Shown here piece after piece: positions 29,937 to 38,111 of a stretch of 48,307 bases of DNA. Numbering within the stretch: position 1 is the stretch's first letter; each line of letters starts with the position of its first letter. Both the position numbers and the translations under genes were made by a program. Origin of the DNA: a virus; the IMG/VR virus record IMGVR_UViG_3300021559_000056, positions 1 through 48,307 of that record; one strand, 5' to 3'. The notes beneath the pieces are model-generated. The model was not told where the DNA came from and ran no database searches. It was given only the letters and a program-made list of their open reading frames with translations.

Positions 29937-30610
29937 TAGCCTGTGCCTCCAACGGACGGCGGGTTAATTCCAAAGCTAGTCGCGCTTGGCCCACCACCGG
30001 GCAGTGAACCAATCGGTGTGCCTGTCACTCCGTTGCCGCCGAAATTGATTCCGGCAAGCGCGTTCCCCGCCCCGGCAATCGCACCCGGCAATCCGCTCGG
30101 AGGCATGGCTCCGATATTCGATGTCGCAGGCTGCCCAGGCTTGAGGTTCGAGAACACATTTTGTAGCCCGTTTGCAGCCTGGAACTTGATTTGTTCGTTG
30201 TTCAAAAGGTTCTGCAAATAGCTCGATGACGCATTGTTCGCTGCGCTTGCACCTAGCCCGCCGAGAGCCGACGCCATCGTCCCACTAGGCCCAAACCCAA
30301 GTCCCGCGCCCTGCAGTTGTCCCCTGAGCATCCCGGCCTGATTGTTGTACTGTTGCGAATTCTGCTGTGCCGTCGCCGCCTGAATATTCTTCAGGAACGG
30401 AGAGCCTGACTGCATGTAGGGAGAAAAGAAATTCTGTAGCTGCGTTGCGTCCCCCATGAACTGCGGGAACATCTGCTTCATCTGGTCGAGTTCTTGCTGG
30501 AGTAGCTGTTTCTCGACGTGCGGCATCCCTGGAGGGCCGCCCAGCAATCCACCCAGTAGACTTCCACCACCCGCAAGCAATCCCGCAGTGAGTCCTCCGC
30601 CAATCGGCAT
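29936..30610 (-). CDS. Gly/Ala-rich virion protein
   Basis: 224 residues. The first 30 residues are a Gly/Leu-rich hydrophobic stretch (GGGLTAGLLAGGGSLLGGLL) that could insert into membrane, followed by a Gln-rich helix and Gly/Ala/Asn-rich sequence. Small hydrophobic ejection proteins of podoviruses look like this. Inferred only from composition and position. Confidence 0.5.
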   Translation of the reverse strand: MPIGGGLTAGLLAGGGSLLGGLLGGPPGMPHVEKQLLQQELDQMKQMFPQFMGDATQLQNFFSPYMQSGSPFLKNIQAATAQQNSQQYNNQAGMLRGQLQGAGLGFGPSGTMASALGGLGASAANNASSSYLQNLLNNEQIKFQAANGLQNVFSNLKPGQPATSNIGAMPPSGLPGAIAGAGNALAGINFGGNGVTGTPIGSLPGGGPSATSFGINPPSVGGTG

Positions 30611-30975
30611 CAGAGTTCCTTTATCTGAACGATTTGTTCTTTAATCGGCTTCTTGCTTCCGTACTTCTTGAACAGTTCGCGCTCGAATTCCGTGTTCGGG
30701 ATGGCGAAGTAAACCGGGATACCGTCGCTTTTCAATTCGTTCTCCAGAGCCATCCGCAAGTCGTAGGTGTATCCCTTCTTTCTAAATTCAGGAGAGATGT
30801 ACGAACCCGCCGCGTGGCAAGCTGCTTGCGCCGCCGCAAATCCTATAATCTTTCCATCGTCATCACGAAGCACGGCAGCCACCGCAACGCCCGGTATTAG
30901 AATGTTATTCCCGATGGAGACACCAAAGTCGCTCACTTCCTTAATCGCTTCGCCTTTGGCAATTTCGATTTTCAT
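30610..30975 (-). CDS. GNAT-like acetyltransferase
   Basis: 121 residues from ATG 30975 (ATGA overlap). The strand NNILIPGVAVAAVLRDDDGK, followed by GFAAAQAA and SPEFRKKGYTYDLRMALENE, fits GNAT motif A, where RKKGY.. would be the acetyl-CoA pyrophosphate loop (Q/RxxGxG/A in degenerate form). Phage virion regions often hold such a small GNAT between ejection genes. Substrate unknown. Confidence 0.6.
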   Translation of the reverse strand: MKIEIAKGEAIKEVSDFGVSIGNNILIPGVAVAAVLRDDDGKIIGFAAAQAACHAAGSYISPEFRKKGYTYDLRMALENELKSDGIPVYFAIPNTEFERELFKKYGSKKPIKEQIVQIKEL

Positions 30976-31541
30976 CCGAACATACTCATTCCGCCGCCGA
31001 ATGTCTGCCGCATTGCGTCGCCGATATTCGGAAGTTGCGACACACCGCCCATCCCGCTAAAAAGGTTGGGAGTCTGCGGCTTTGCTTGGGAAGTCTGTTG
31101 CTGCTGATAGGCGAACGTGGGATTCGCCGCGAGCGCCGCTTGCAGGTACGTCTGCGGCAATCCCGGTATCTGCGCGTTGCCTCCGCCCGTCATCTGTGTT
31201 CCAGCCATATCCGTTAGGTTCCCGAGTGGATTGAAACTCAATCCCCCTTGCGGTCTTTGAAACAGTCCACCTTGGCTTGTGGCAAGGTTCTGCATGTAGC
31301 TGGGATCGAAGCCAGAACTTTGGTTCGAGTTGATGACTTGGTTCTGACTGGTTCCCATTGTCGGCCATCCCATCGGACTTCCCGGTGTCGGCCCACCTTG
31401 CCCCGTTCCGCCCTGCACCACTGGAGGTGGCGTCGGCTGCTGGAAAACGTGGTTGCCAACAGGAGGGGCGTTGATGGTTCCAGTGCCTCCCGATGGAGGC
31501 CCAGGCCTTGGTGGATTGATGTACAGACCGTTTCCGGGCAT
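30972..31541 (-). CDS. Pro/Gly/Gln-rich virion protein
   Basis: 189 residues from ATG 31541. Low-complexity sequence (PPRPGPPSGGTGT, QGGTGQGGPTPGSP) with Phe and Met near the C-terminus. Resembles the first of the Gly/Gln-rich proteins that follow the nozzle gene in podoviruses. Function inferred from position. Confidence 0.5.
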   Translation of the reverse strand: MPGNGLYINPPRPGPPSGGTGTINAPPVGNHVFQQPTPPPVVQGGTGQGGPTPGSPMGWPTMGTSQNQVINSNQSSGFDPSYMQNLATSQGGLFQRPQGGLSFNPLGNLTDMAGTQMTGGGNAQIPGLPQTYLQAALAANPTFAYQQQQTSQAKPQTPNLFSGMGGVSQLPNIGDAMRQTFGGGMSMFG

Positions 31542-31543
31542 CG

Positions 31544-34306
31544 CTATCTCGCGGCCATCGCCGTATAGCTGACTTGCGCCGAACGAAACTCCCAGAACCC
31601 CGGAAGCGTCGGCAAGAATGTCTGAATCTGAAAACGCCTTCCGATAAGCGGCTTGAATCCCGCGAACCTGAATACCGCAGGAGAATTCTCAAGCCCGATG
31701 ATAAACGAAGTCGAGTCCGTTCCCGGTATGAGCAAAGTCGTTTGAGCCGAGACGCCCAGCACCGTCGTATCGTCGTCGTAACCGAGCACTCCGAACTTCC
31801 ATCCCTGGCTCGCTAGATTCTTCGGTAGCTGGTTCGTGTTCCAGCGAATCCACCCGATACGCCGCATGAGTTCCGGTGAGTCGTTACCAAGAGCGTGGAG
31901 TGTGTTGAAGTTCTGCACCGACTGCTCTGCTCCGATGGTAAAGTAAGCGGGCTGCGCCAGGGTCACTTGAAATGGCGTCCAGTCTGTCTCGGTGATTACA
32001 TCGAGGTCGCCAGCCAGCGTGTGGTACGTCTTGGTCACGTCCGGCGTCACTTCCACCGCTTCGCATGGCACGTCGTATGGATACCATGTCGGCTGGTTCG
32101 TCGCCATGTCGAAAGTAAAGAAACTGGGCTGCCCGTTTGAGGTCAGCAGGTCAATGTCCAAGATGAGTTTCTTATTGTTGAATGTGCTCGCGCCCGTCGA
32201 GATGTTGAGTTCCACCCACGAGCGGTCGCCGTTCTTGTAGTACTTCATTTTGGCGAATGGCAGGCGATTGGCGGTGTTGAGGATGTCCTGAATCGGCCTG
32301 CCGATATTCTTCGGCGCGTAGTTGTCTGTGAACAGCCACACTTGCCGGTCAGAAGAAAACCAGATAGTTCCCAGTGAAGTGACAACCACCGCATAGGGCG
32401 AAGCGCACCCTATCTGATAGGGAAGTCTTGAGACCGTGGCCCCAAGCTGCACGTCGGTCGATACCGTGTTGTCCGATAGAAGTCCCGTCACCTTGAACAT
32501 ATCCTGCTTGTCAGACCAGATGATGAGTCCTGTCGGGAGAATCGCCATGCCGTTCAAGGACGCATCGCCTACTGGCAGGGTGTATTGGTTGAGCGGCGCG
32601 AAGCTGTCCCACGGCAAGCCGACACTGGTGTTCTGCGAGTTCGAGTAGAAGAAACTTTGTTTGGCGGCAGGAACGCCGTAGACCAAAAGGCTCGAACTGT
32701 AGAGTTGCACGAATGTCCCGATAGGCGGAGGGATGTTGTAAATCTGCTCAATTTCGGAGGTGAATTCTCCGTTCGGCGGCTCGGAATTGTCGTTGTCGGT
32801 GAAGGAAAGCCCAGCCGATACAAGGTCGGTTGCTGAAGGAACAAACACGTTTCTCTGGATGCGGAAGTAGACCGACCCGCCATCTGACGTGGCATAAAGC
32901 CGGATGTGCGTTGCCTGCTCATCAAAGATTTGATACTGAGCATTCGTCTGCGTTGAAATGGCAGGGTTGACTAGCGTGAGGATTCCAGCCCCAACATTCA
33001 CCGATACGATGCGCCCCGCGTCGCCAATCCCCGTCAGCCATAGGTGCCGATTCACCCATGCGGCGGAGGCCGTGGCCCCGTTCACCTGCACGGTATTCAC
33101 GCCGATGTTAGTCGAGACCGTTCCTGCCTCGATGAACTGGATGGTATTGAGCGCGTTCGTCTCGGGGATGAATGGAGAAACCGGCGAAGGCGCACCGACC
33201 GAAGCGACGTTTGCATTCTCCCAGGCAATCGCGTAGCTGCGCCCTACCGCCTTGGTAATGGTTCCGTTGCCTGCCCCGATGACCGTGATGGTCGCCTGCA
33301 CGTTGCGAATCGTCCATGAAGAAGTAGCGTTGCTGTTGGTGTAGGCGATGAACTGGAAACCAAAACCAGCCGCATTGATGTCGGTCGTGAGCCACGGCAC
33401 TCCCCACAAGTCATTTGAGCCGCCGAAGAAGGAAGGCCCGCCGACGTTCCTTTTAAAATTGCGCGCCGTTCCTACGGGAACCCCGGCCTTGAGCAACTGT
33501 ACGGTTAGCTGCGTGGTGTCAAAAATAGGAGGAGCGGTTCCGCCACCACTCTCTACGAAACTGAATTGAATGCCGATAATGGAGCTTCCAGCGGGGACGG
33601 CAAACCCGAAGGTCGTTGCATTAAGTGGATTGGAAGTGCTGTTCACGCCAGTCAACGCAACGGTCGCATTCGAGACGGCGGACGTAACATTGCTCGGATT
33701 GGACCACGGCGTGCCGCTTCCCGCTCCCGATGTTCCTGTTCCAGCCGTGTTTGGGCCAATCATCGTTGTCGCTAGTTGCGGCGCGGAGTCCGGGGTATCG
33801 AGGCCCCAATTCTCGGAAATCAAAAGCCCTGCTCCACGCAGCCGCCGCTTGACTTGCCCGTTCATTCCGAAGACTAGCCCACCGATTCCAACGCGAGACC
33901 AAGGCCCTGTGAATGTCGGTGAGGATGTCAAGTTGAGAACATTGTCGTTGATGATCGTCGCGGCATAGCTTCCGTTCACGTTGAAACTCCAGATGGTTTG
34001 CCCGATGTCTCCGAGCAAAATATCCTGCGGAGTCGCGTCACGGAACGAGAATAGAGAACTGAATCTGGCTCCCTGTGGAACGTACCCGACAGTGCTTGGA
34101 TTTACGACTGGCGCAAACCTCGCACGCCTTATCGTTCCAAACTGTCCCGAGTAAACATTTGAGGATTGCGCCCACATCTGCGGCGAGAGAAGTTCCGGCG
34201 AGCTGTAGCCATTGTATCCCCCGTTTAGCGAGCCGAGCGTATCGAGCTTTGGCCCGGTTGCCTGCTGTGTCTCTTGAAAGTCTTCCGGCCTTTTACGCAG
34301 CGCCAT
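31544..34306 (-). CDS. Large tail nozzle/hub-like protein
   Basis: 920 residues from ATG 34306. Beta-rich throughout with repeated motifs such as ILLGDIGQTIWSFNVNGSYA and LGTIWFSSDRQVWLFTDNYA, like the propeller-like nozzle proteins of podovirus tails. It follows the adaptor-like gene directly, as tail tube B follows tail tube A. Structural role highly likely; detailed homology unproven. Confidence 0.65.
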   Translation of the reverse strand: MALRKRPEDFQETQQATGPKLDTLGSLNGGYNGYSSPELLSPQMWAQSSNVYSGQFGTIRRARFAPVVNPSTVGYVPQGARFSSLFSFRDATPQDILLGDIGQTIWSFNVNGSYAATIINDNVLNLTSSPTFTGPWSRVGIGGLVFGMNGQVKRRLRGAGLLISENWGLDTPDSAPQLATTMIGPNTAGTGTSGAGSGTPWSNPSNVTSAVSNATVALTGVNSTSNPLNATTFGFAVPAGSSIIGIQFSFVESGGGTAPPIFDTTQLTVQLLKAGVPVGTARNFKRNVGGPSFFGGSNDLWGVPWLTTDINAAGFGFQFIAYTNSNATSSWTIRNVQATITVIGAGNGTITKAVGRSYAIAWENANVASVGAPSPVSPFIPETNALNTIQFIEAGTVSTNIGVNTVQVNGATASAAWVNRHLWLTGIGDAGRIVSVNVGAGILTLVNPAISTQTNAQYQIFDEQATHIRLYATSDGGSVYFRIQRNVFVPSATDLVSAGLSFTDNDNSEPPNGEFTSEIEQIYNIPPPIGTFVQLYSSSLLVYGVPAAKQSFFYSNSQNTSVGLPWDSFAPLNQYTLPVGDASLNGMAILPTGLIIWSDKQDMFKVTGLLSDNTVSTDVQLGATVSRLPYQIGCASPYAVVVTSLGTIWFSSDRQVWLFTDNYAPKNIGRPIQDILNTANRLPFAKMKYYKNGDRSWVELNISTGASTFNNKKLILDIDLLTSNGQPSFFTFDMATNQPTWYPYDVPCEAVEVTPDVTKTYHTLAGDLDVITETDWTPFQVTLAQPAYFTIGAEQSVQNFNTLHALGNDSPELMRRIGWIRWNTNQLPKNLASQGWKFGVLGYDDDTTVLGVSAQTTLLIPGTDSTSFIIGLENSPAVFRFAGFKPLIGRRFQIQTFLPTLPGFWEFRSAQVSYTAMAAR

Positions 34307-35295
34307 TAGCGAGTCACCGTTGGCGACGCAGTGGTTCTAACAAGCCCAAATGGGAACTTCCCTCTTCGTGGAGGTTCTTGCTTCTGCCTGGTCTGAATCG
34401 AGTCCCGCATGGCGTCGAGTTCCGTCTTGGCTAGGGCGACCCAATGCATAAAGCGCGAGTCGTTCGCCGGAGTGCTCATAAAGTTCCGCGTGGCGATAGT
34501 CGAGATGACGTTGTGGTGCCCTTCTGGAATATCAGGAACCGATGCTAGAACGTATGGACTTGCTGCTGGCGGAGGCGGACTAGGTGCGTTGAACAGCGTA
34601 GCCGAAGTGTCCGATGAAATTTGCTGCACCCGGTAAGTCTGCGCCTGGAATGGATTGAGGTTCTGATTCTGCCCCGAGAAAACGAATTCCATCCCGACAT
34701 CGGTATCGCCGTCCACGCCTGGGAGTGAACCTTGGTAATCTCCGCCAACCATCTGCGTGAAGTTCGTGCCCGTGCCAGTGACAACTTTTCCGGTCATCGC
34801 TACCTGGCCGTTCGTCAGCATAACGAGCGGCATGAACACGAAGTTGTAGACAACGCGGAACTGCGTCCCTGCTGGTACTGGCCGAGCGAACTTTATGAAT
34901 CCCTTGCCGTAAAGCGTATAAAGGTATGGGGCAGTGGCCGAAATGGGTTGCGTTGAGTCCTGCGTCAGCGCCAGTACGTCGGGGGAATTCCAGTCACGCG
35001 GATTGGCCGGAACGAAGTTCGTGTCATTCGGCTGTTTGACTTGGATGCGAGTGATTTGGAAATAACGGATGGAAACAGAAGAACTCAGGTTGCCATTGGC
35101 GTTGTACAGGAAGTCGAAAGTGTCGGAAGAATTTACGACGGTAACAGTCTGCTGCTCGGTGAAATAGCTATCCTCAAGCTGCGTGATATAATCCCACGCT
35201 TCTTTGTACGCAGCATTGACCTCATCGAGTATCTCGCTAGGGTCATACCCAGAAATACGCCGAGACACGCGAGCGACAAGCGAGGAAGCATTCAT
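34306..35295 (-). CDS. Head–tail adaptor-like protein
   Basis: 329 residues from ATG 35295. The N-terminus MNASSLVARVSRRISGYDPS, then EVNAAYKEAWDYITQLEDSY, is a helical hairpin seen in adaptor/tail-tube-A-like proteins, followed by a beta domain and a C-terminal helical part. Adjacent to the nozzle-like gene (shared ATGA). Would sit under the portal. Confidence 0.65.
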   Translation of the reverse strand: MNASSLVARVSRRISGYDPSEILDEVNAAYKEAWDYITQLEDSYFTEQQTVTVVNSSDTFDFLYNANGNLSSSVSIRYFQITRIQVKQPNDTNFVPANPRDWNSPDVLALTQDSTQPISATAPYLYTLYGKGFIKFARPVPAGTQFRVVYNFVFMPLVMLTNGQVAMTGKVVTGTGTNFTQMVGGDYQGSLPGVDGDTDVGMEFVFSGQNQNLNPFQAQTYRVQQISSDTSATLFNAPSPPPPAASPYVLASVPDIPEGHHNVISTIATRNFMSTPANDSRFMHWVALAKTELDAMRDSIQTRQKQEPPRRGKFPFGLVRTTASPTVTR

Positions 35296-35307
35296 TCATT
35301 CTCCCCA

Positions 35308-35913
35308 CTACGTTCCTTTCGGGCCGGGTGCGGTCAACCTTGCCAATTCTTGCTGTACGAGCAAGGCAATCAATTCCGGGTTCGGCTCTTGAATAATGAC
35401 CTTGGTTTCCGGCCCTTGAATCGGCTGCGAACTCACGCCGAAGTCCGGCACCTTCTTGCCCAGAATCTTGTAGCACTCTTCCTCGTAGGGCGTAGGAGTA
35501 GCGCGGCCTCCGGGCTGTCCGAGTGAGAACAACCTAGCCTGGTGCTCGAACCGCTTGATGAAGAGTTCCCGGAACTTGAGGTTCGTGTCTTCCGAGTCTT
35601 TCTCGATTTCCGCTTTCTGCGCCGGCGTGATTCTGTCCAGATCGGCGCAGCGCACGCCGCGCAACCGGAACTGCCCGGTAATGCGCTCCGCCACCTGTTT
35701 GCAGGTGACGGTGGTTTCCTTGGCGTCTCCGGCCGCGTCAATCCAGTTGTTGTGATAGGTGATGCGCCAGAGCAAACCGTCGCCATCTTCTCCGAGAAGA
35801 GGCGTCCATTCATGGGCCTTTAGGACAACCTGCACGCCGAGTCCTTGCAGGTAGTCAACCCAGCCGTCATCGCTCCGCTTCGGAAATGCCTCAGCCGTGT
35901 AGAGTGCCCACAT
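35308..35913 (-). CDS. Hypothetical virion-region protein
   Basis: 201 residues from ATG 35913. Begins MWALYTAEAFPKRSDDGWVD; middle is charged and helical; C-terminus is Pro/Gln/Glu-rich. No domain recognised. Position between head-completion and tail genes suggests a morphogenesis role. Confidence 0.6.
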   Translation of the reverse strand: MWALYTAEAFPKRSDDGWVDYLQGLGVQVVLKAHEWTPLLGEDGDGLLWRITYHNNWIDAAGDAKETTVTCKQVAERITGQFRLRGVRCADLDRITPAQKAEIEKDSEDTNLKFRELFIKRFEHQARLFSLGQPGGRATPTPYEEECYKILGKKVPDFGVSSQPIQGPETKVIIQEPNPELIALLVQQELARLTAPGPKGT

Positions 35914-36332
35914 TAGCGCTTACCTCCGAAATCAAACTTGGATACGTCGGCTGCGGCGGGTTGAATTGCACCGCGCCTTTCCGCCTTGGCAAGGCGGCGG
36001 TCAGGATGCGTGATGGCTAGGATTGATTTGCGCCGGGGCGTGACGGCTTTTCGACGTTCCGGCCCCTTGTAGGCCACTGATTCCTTGGCAGGTGGGACGT
36101 AGGAGCCGAGAACCAGTTCGTTGCTCGTCTCCGAATGGCCGTCCTGTCCTGTGACGCGCACGCTGTACTTGGCCTTGAGGTCTTCCGGCTTCGGGTTAAC
36201 GATGGTGTAGCTCTTGTCCTGCGAGCCGCCCAGGTATTCACCGTCCCTCATCCACTGGTAGCGAAACACTCCCTTGATGTCGGTAGTGACGCCCAGAGTG
36301 TTCGCGCTTGCAAATGCGAGTGTAGTTGCCAT
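35913..36332 (-). CDS. Ig-like decoration-type protein
   Basis: 139 residues from ATG 36332. Residues about 20–80 (GVFRYQWMRDGEYLGGSQDK, then YSVRVTGQDGHSETSNELVL) form an Ig-like sandwich with the Trp and Tyr-x-V pattern. A long basic tail (RRKAVTPRRKSILAITHPDR) follows, which may touch DNA or the capsid. Confidence 0.6.
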   Translation of the reverse strand: MATTLAFASANTLGVTTDIKGVFRYQWMRDGEYLGGSQDKSYTIVNPKPEDLKAKYSVRVTGQDGHSETSNELVLGSYVPPAKESVAYKGPERRKAVTPRRKSILAITHPDRRLAKAERRGAIQPAAADVSKFDFGGKR

Positions 36333-36703
36333 TAGTTCTCCTCGAATGCGCTGTCGTAATTCGCTGCATAACGCCGGGAATATCCCAGCGTGGTTTTTTC
36401 CGTGTGCATCATGGCGCGTACCGCGCGGTCGGCAGCCTCATCGTAAGCGTCGGCCTGCGACCGCTCATGCTCGCGCTTGTAGTTCCGGCGCGAACTGGCA
36501 TAGAACTCAACGAACTGGTCAGGCGTCGAAGTCTCGCGGTTGCCAGCCGCAAGGATTTTTACGTCCTCTTCGGTGATTCCAGGATTCTCAGTCGTGCGTG
36601 CCACGTACTCCGCGCCCGTCACGTCCTTGCCCACGATGTCGAGCTTCCCATCGGGGCGAGGCTTGGTTTCTAGATTCCACGACTTCGGCAAGTCCGGCAT
36701 CAA
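36332..36703 (-). CDS. Hypothetical protein of head region
   Basis: 123 residues from ATG 36703. Begins MMPDLPKSWNLETKPRPDGK; a small beta segment then a charged helical C-terminus. Overlaps both neighbours by one or a few bases. No family recognised. Confidence 0.6.
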   Translation of the reverse strand: MMPDLPKSWNLETKPRPDGKLDIVGKDVTGAEYVARTTENPGITEEDVKILAAGNRETSTPDQFVEFYASSRRNYKREHERSQADAYDEAADRAVRAMMHTEKTTLGYSRRYAANYDSAFEEN

Positions 36704-36939
36704 GCGACCTGATAAATTCCGGGCAGTGGTGCCTCGGCTGCGGCGAAATCGAAGTTCGTGATCGTGCCAGCGGCGGCGGCGAGTGCCGTCGAGAGCGCCG
36801 CGTTCTGCGCAGCCGTCAGTTCCATGTCCACAAGCAAAGTCTGGTTCGGCAGCGTGCCGGTCAAAACCTGTAAGCGTGCCGCACCGGACGAACTGACAAG
36901 GTTCGTTACTACCAGTCTGGTTGCAACCAAGGTCGCCAT
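36700..36939 (-). CDS. Small hypothetical head-region protein
   Basis: 79 residues from ATG 36939. Begins MATLVATRLVVTNLVSSSGA: short beta strands and an Ala-rich helix. Could be a minor capsid or decoration protein; nothing specific is recognised. Confidence 0.55.
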   Translation of the reverse strand: MATLVATRLVVTNLVSSSGAARLQVLTGTLPNQTLLVDMELTAAQNAALSTALAAAAGTITNFDFAAAEAPLPGIYQVA

Positions 36940-36948
36940 GTTTTCTCC

Positions 36949-37383
36949 TTAACCGATTCGTGCGTATACGTCGAATCCTGTTCCCGTTCCGAGCGTTACA
37001 GTCGTGAAGTTGAGCCGCAGCAGCCCCGAACCGCCCATCCCCGAGATGTCAATCGCTAGTGGCGCTAGCAGGCTTAGGCCGGAATAAGGAGAAAGCGTCG
37101 CCGGGGTTGCCACCACGAGCTTATTGAAAATACCAAAAGGCGATTGCCCGTTTGGTGCCTGTTGCGGAAACATTGAAACTTCCAGCTGAAACGAAATAGC
37201 CGTCACCGTCCCGCCGATTGGAACGGCCTGAAGAACCAGAATCCCGCGATAGATGGAATCCTGCGGAGGAAGCCCGAAGGTTCCCATCGCTCCGGTCGTG
37301 TTGATGGCCCCAGCAGCGGCGGAGTAGAGCGCTTCGTCTACGCCAAGGCGCAGGGACTTGAACGGGATTGGGGCGTTTGCCAT
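36949..37383 (-). CDS. Beta-rich head-region protein
   Basis: 144 residues from ATG 37383, preceded by gene end and a weak ribosome site. Begins MANAPIPFKSLRLGVDEALY and is beta-rich with few charges. It resembles the small proteins following capsid genes that bind between capsomers, but no family can be named. Confidence 0.6.
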   Translation of the reverse strand: MANAPIPFKSLRLGVDEALYSAAAGAINTTGAMGTFGLPPQDSIYRGILVLQAVPIGGTVTAISFQLEVSMFPQQAPNGQSPFGIFNKLVVATPATLSPYSGLSLLAPLAIDISGMGGSGLLRLNFTTVTLGTGTGFDVYARIG

Positions 37384-37386
37384 CGG

Positions 37387-37740
37387 CTAATGTCCAAACG
37401 CAATGAGCGCGGTTTTGAAAGTTGCAGCAGTTGCCGCTCCCGCCACTTCCGTTCCGGTAGCAAGGAATAGGCGCATGTTCCCAGTAACCGCGTCGATGGC
37501 CGCATAGCCTCCCACCGCTGCGCCAGTGTTCGATTCATCCGCCCAAACGCCGACCGGGTTCGGCGGAGGAGCCTGCAACTGGAAATCGGAGGTCGAGGCG
37601 AAAGCGGTCAAGTCGAACATCGAAGGCGTCAGCGGATAGCCTCCGGTGGGATAATTACTATCCCCCTGGGTCAAAATAATGGACATGAACTCAGTCGTGC
37701 CCCATGCCCACTTGTACATCCTGGTAATCGTCAGAGCCAT
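37387..37740 (-). CDS. Beta-rich head-region protein
   Basis: 117 residues from ATG 37740 with GGAGACCCG upstream. Begins MALTITRMYKWAWGTTEFMS; strand-rich. Possibly related in fold to its downstream neighbour. Role unknown. Confidence 0.6.
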   Translation of the reverse strand: MALTITRMYKWAWGTTEFMSIILTQGDSNYPTGGYPLTPSMFDLTAFASTSDFQLQAPPPNPVGVWADESNTGAAVGGYAAIDAVTGNMRLFLATGTEVAGAATAATFKTALIAFGH

Positions 37741-37749
37741 CGGGTCTCC

Positions 37750-37914
37750 TTACTTGCCGTTTTCCGGGTCGTACTCGACGTTCTTTCCGCCCTTCACTGG
37801 CCCGTTGATTTTGTTCGAGAACGACTTTGAAAGGTCGGTAAGCGCTTCGCTCACTACCCCGGAGTCTCCGTTGTCCTTGTCCGGCACTTCGCCGTAGATT
37901 TCTTTCTTCGACAT
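37750..37914 (-). CDS. Small charged protein, paralogue 2
   Basis: 54 residues from ATG 37914, preceded by GGAGGGCAGC. Begins MSKKEIYGEVPDKDNGDSGV. The start MxKKxIYG is shared with the gene before it, so the two are probably tandem relatives. Hydrophilic, acidic and Gly-rich; function unknown. Confidence 0.55.
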   Translation of the reverse strand: MSKKEIYGEVPDKDNGDSGVVSEALTDLSKSFSNKINGPVKGGKNVEYDPENGK

Positions 37915-37923
37915 GCTGCCCTC

Positions 37924-38100
37924 CTATGGTTTCGCCTGCCCAAGTTTTCCTGTTACGTCGCTCGAAGAAGACGTGCCTTTGCCTTCCGGCTTGTCCGCTT
38001 CGTAGGTGATGCCCTTCGATTTCATAAGGCGCAAAGCAACGTCTGCTGTTTCCTTTGCGCCCCCGTCCGGGTCACATCCGTAAATGTCCTTCTTTGCCAT
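37924..38100 (-). CDS. Small charged protein, paralogue 1
   Basis: 58 residues from ATG 38100. Begins MAKKDIYGCDPDGGAKETAD. Directly after the capsid gene; shares its N-terminal motif with the next gene. Tail is Lys/Ser/Gly-rich. May be a minor capsid-associated peptide. Confidence 0.55.
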   Translation of the reverse strand: MAKKDIYGCDPDGGAKETADVALRLMKSKGITYEADKPEGKGTSSSSDVTGKLGQAKP

Positions 38101-38111
38101 CCGCGTAACTC

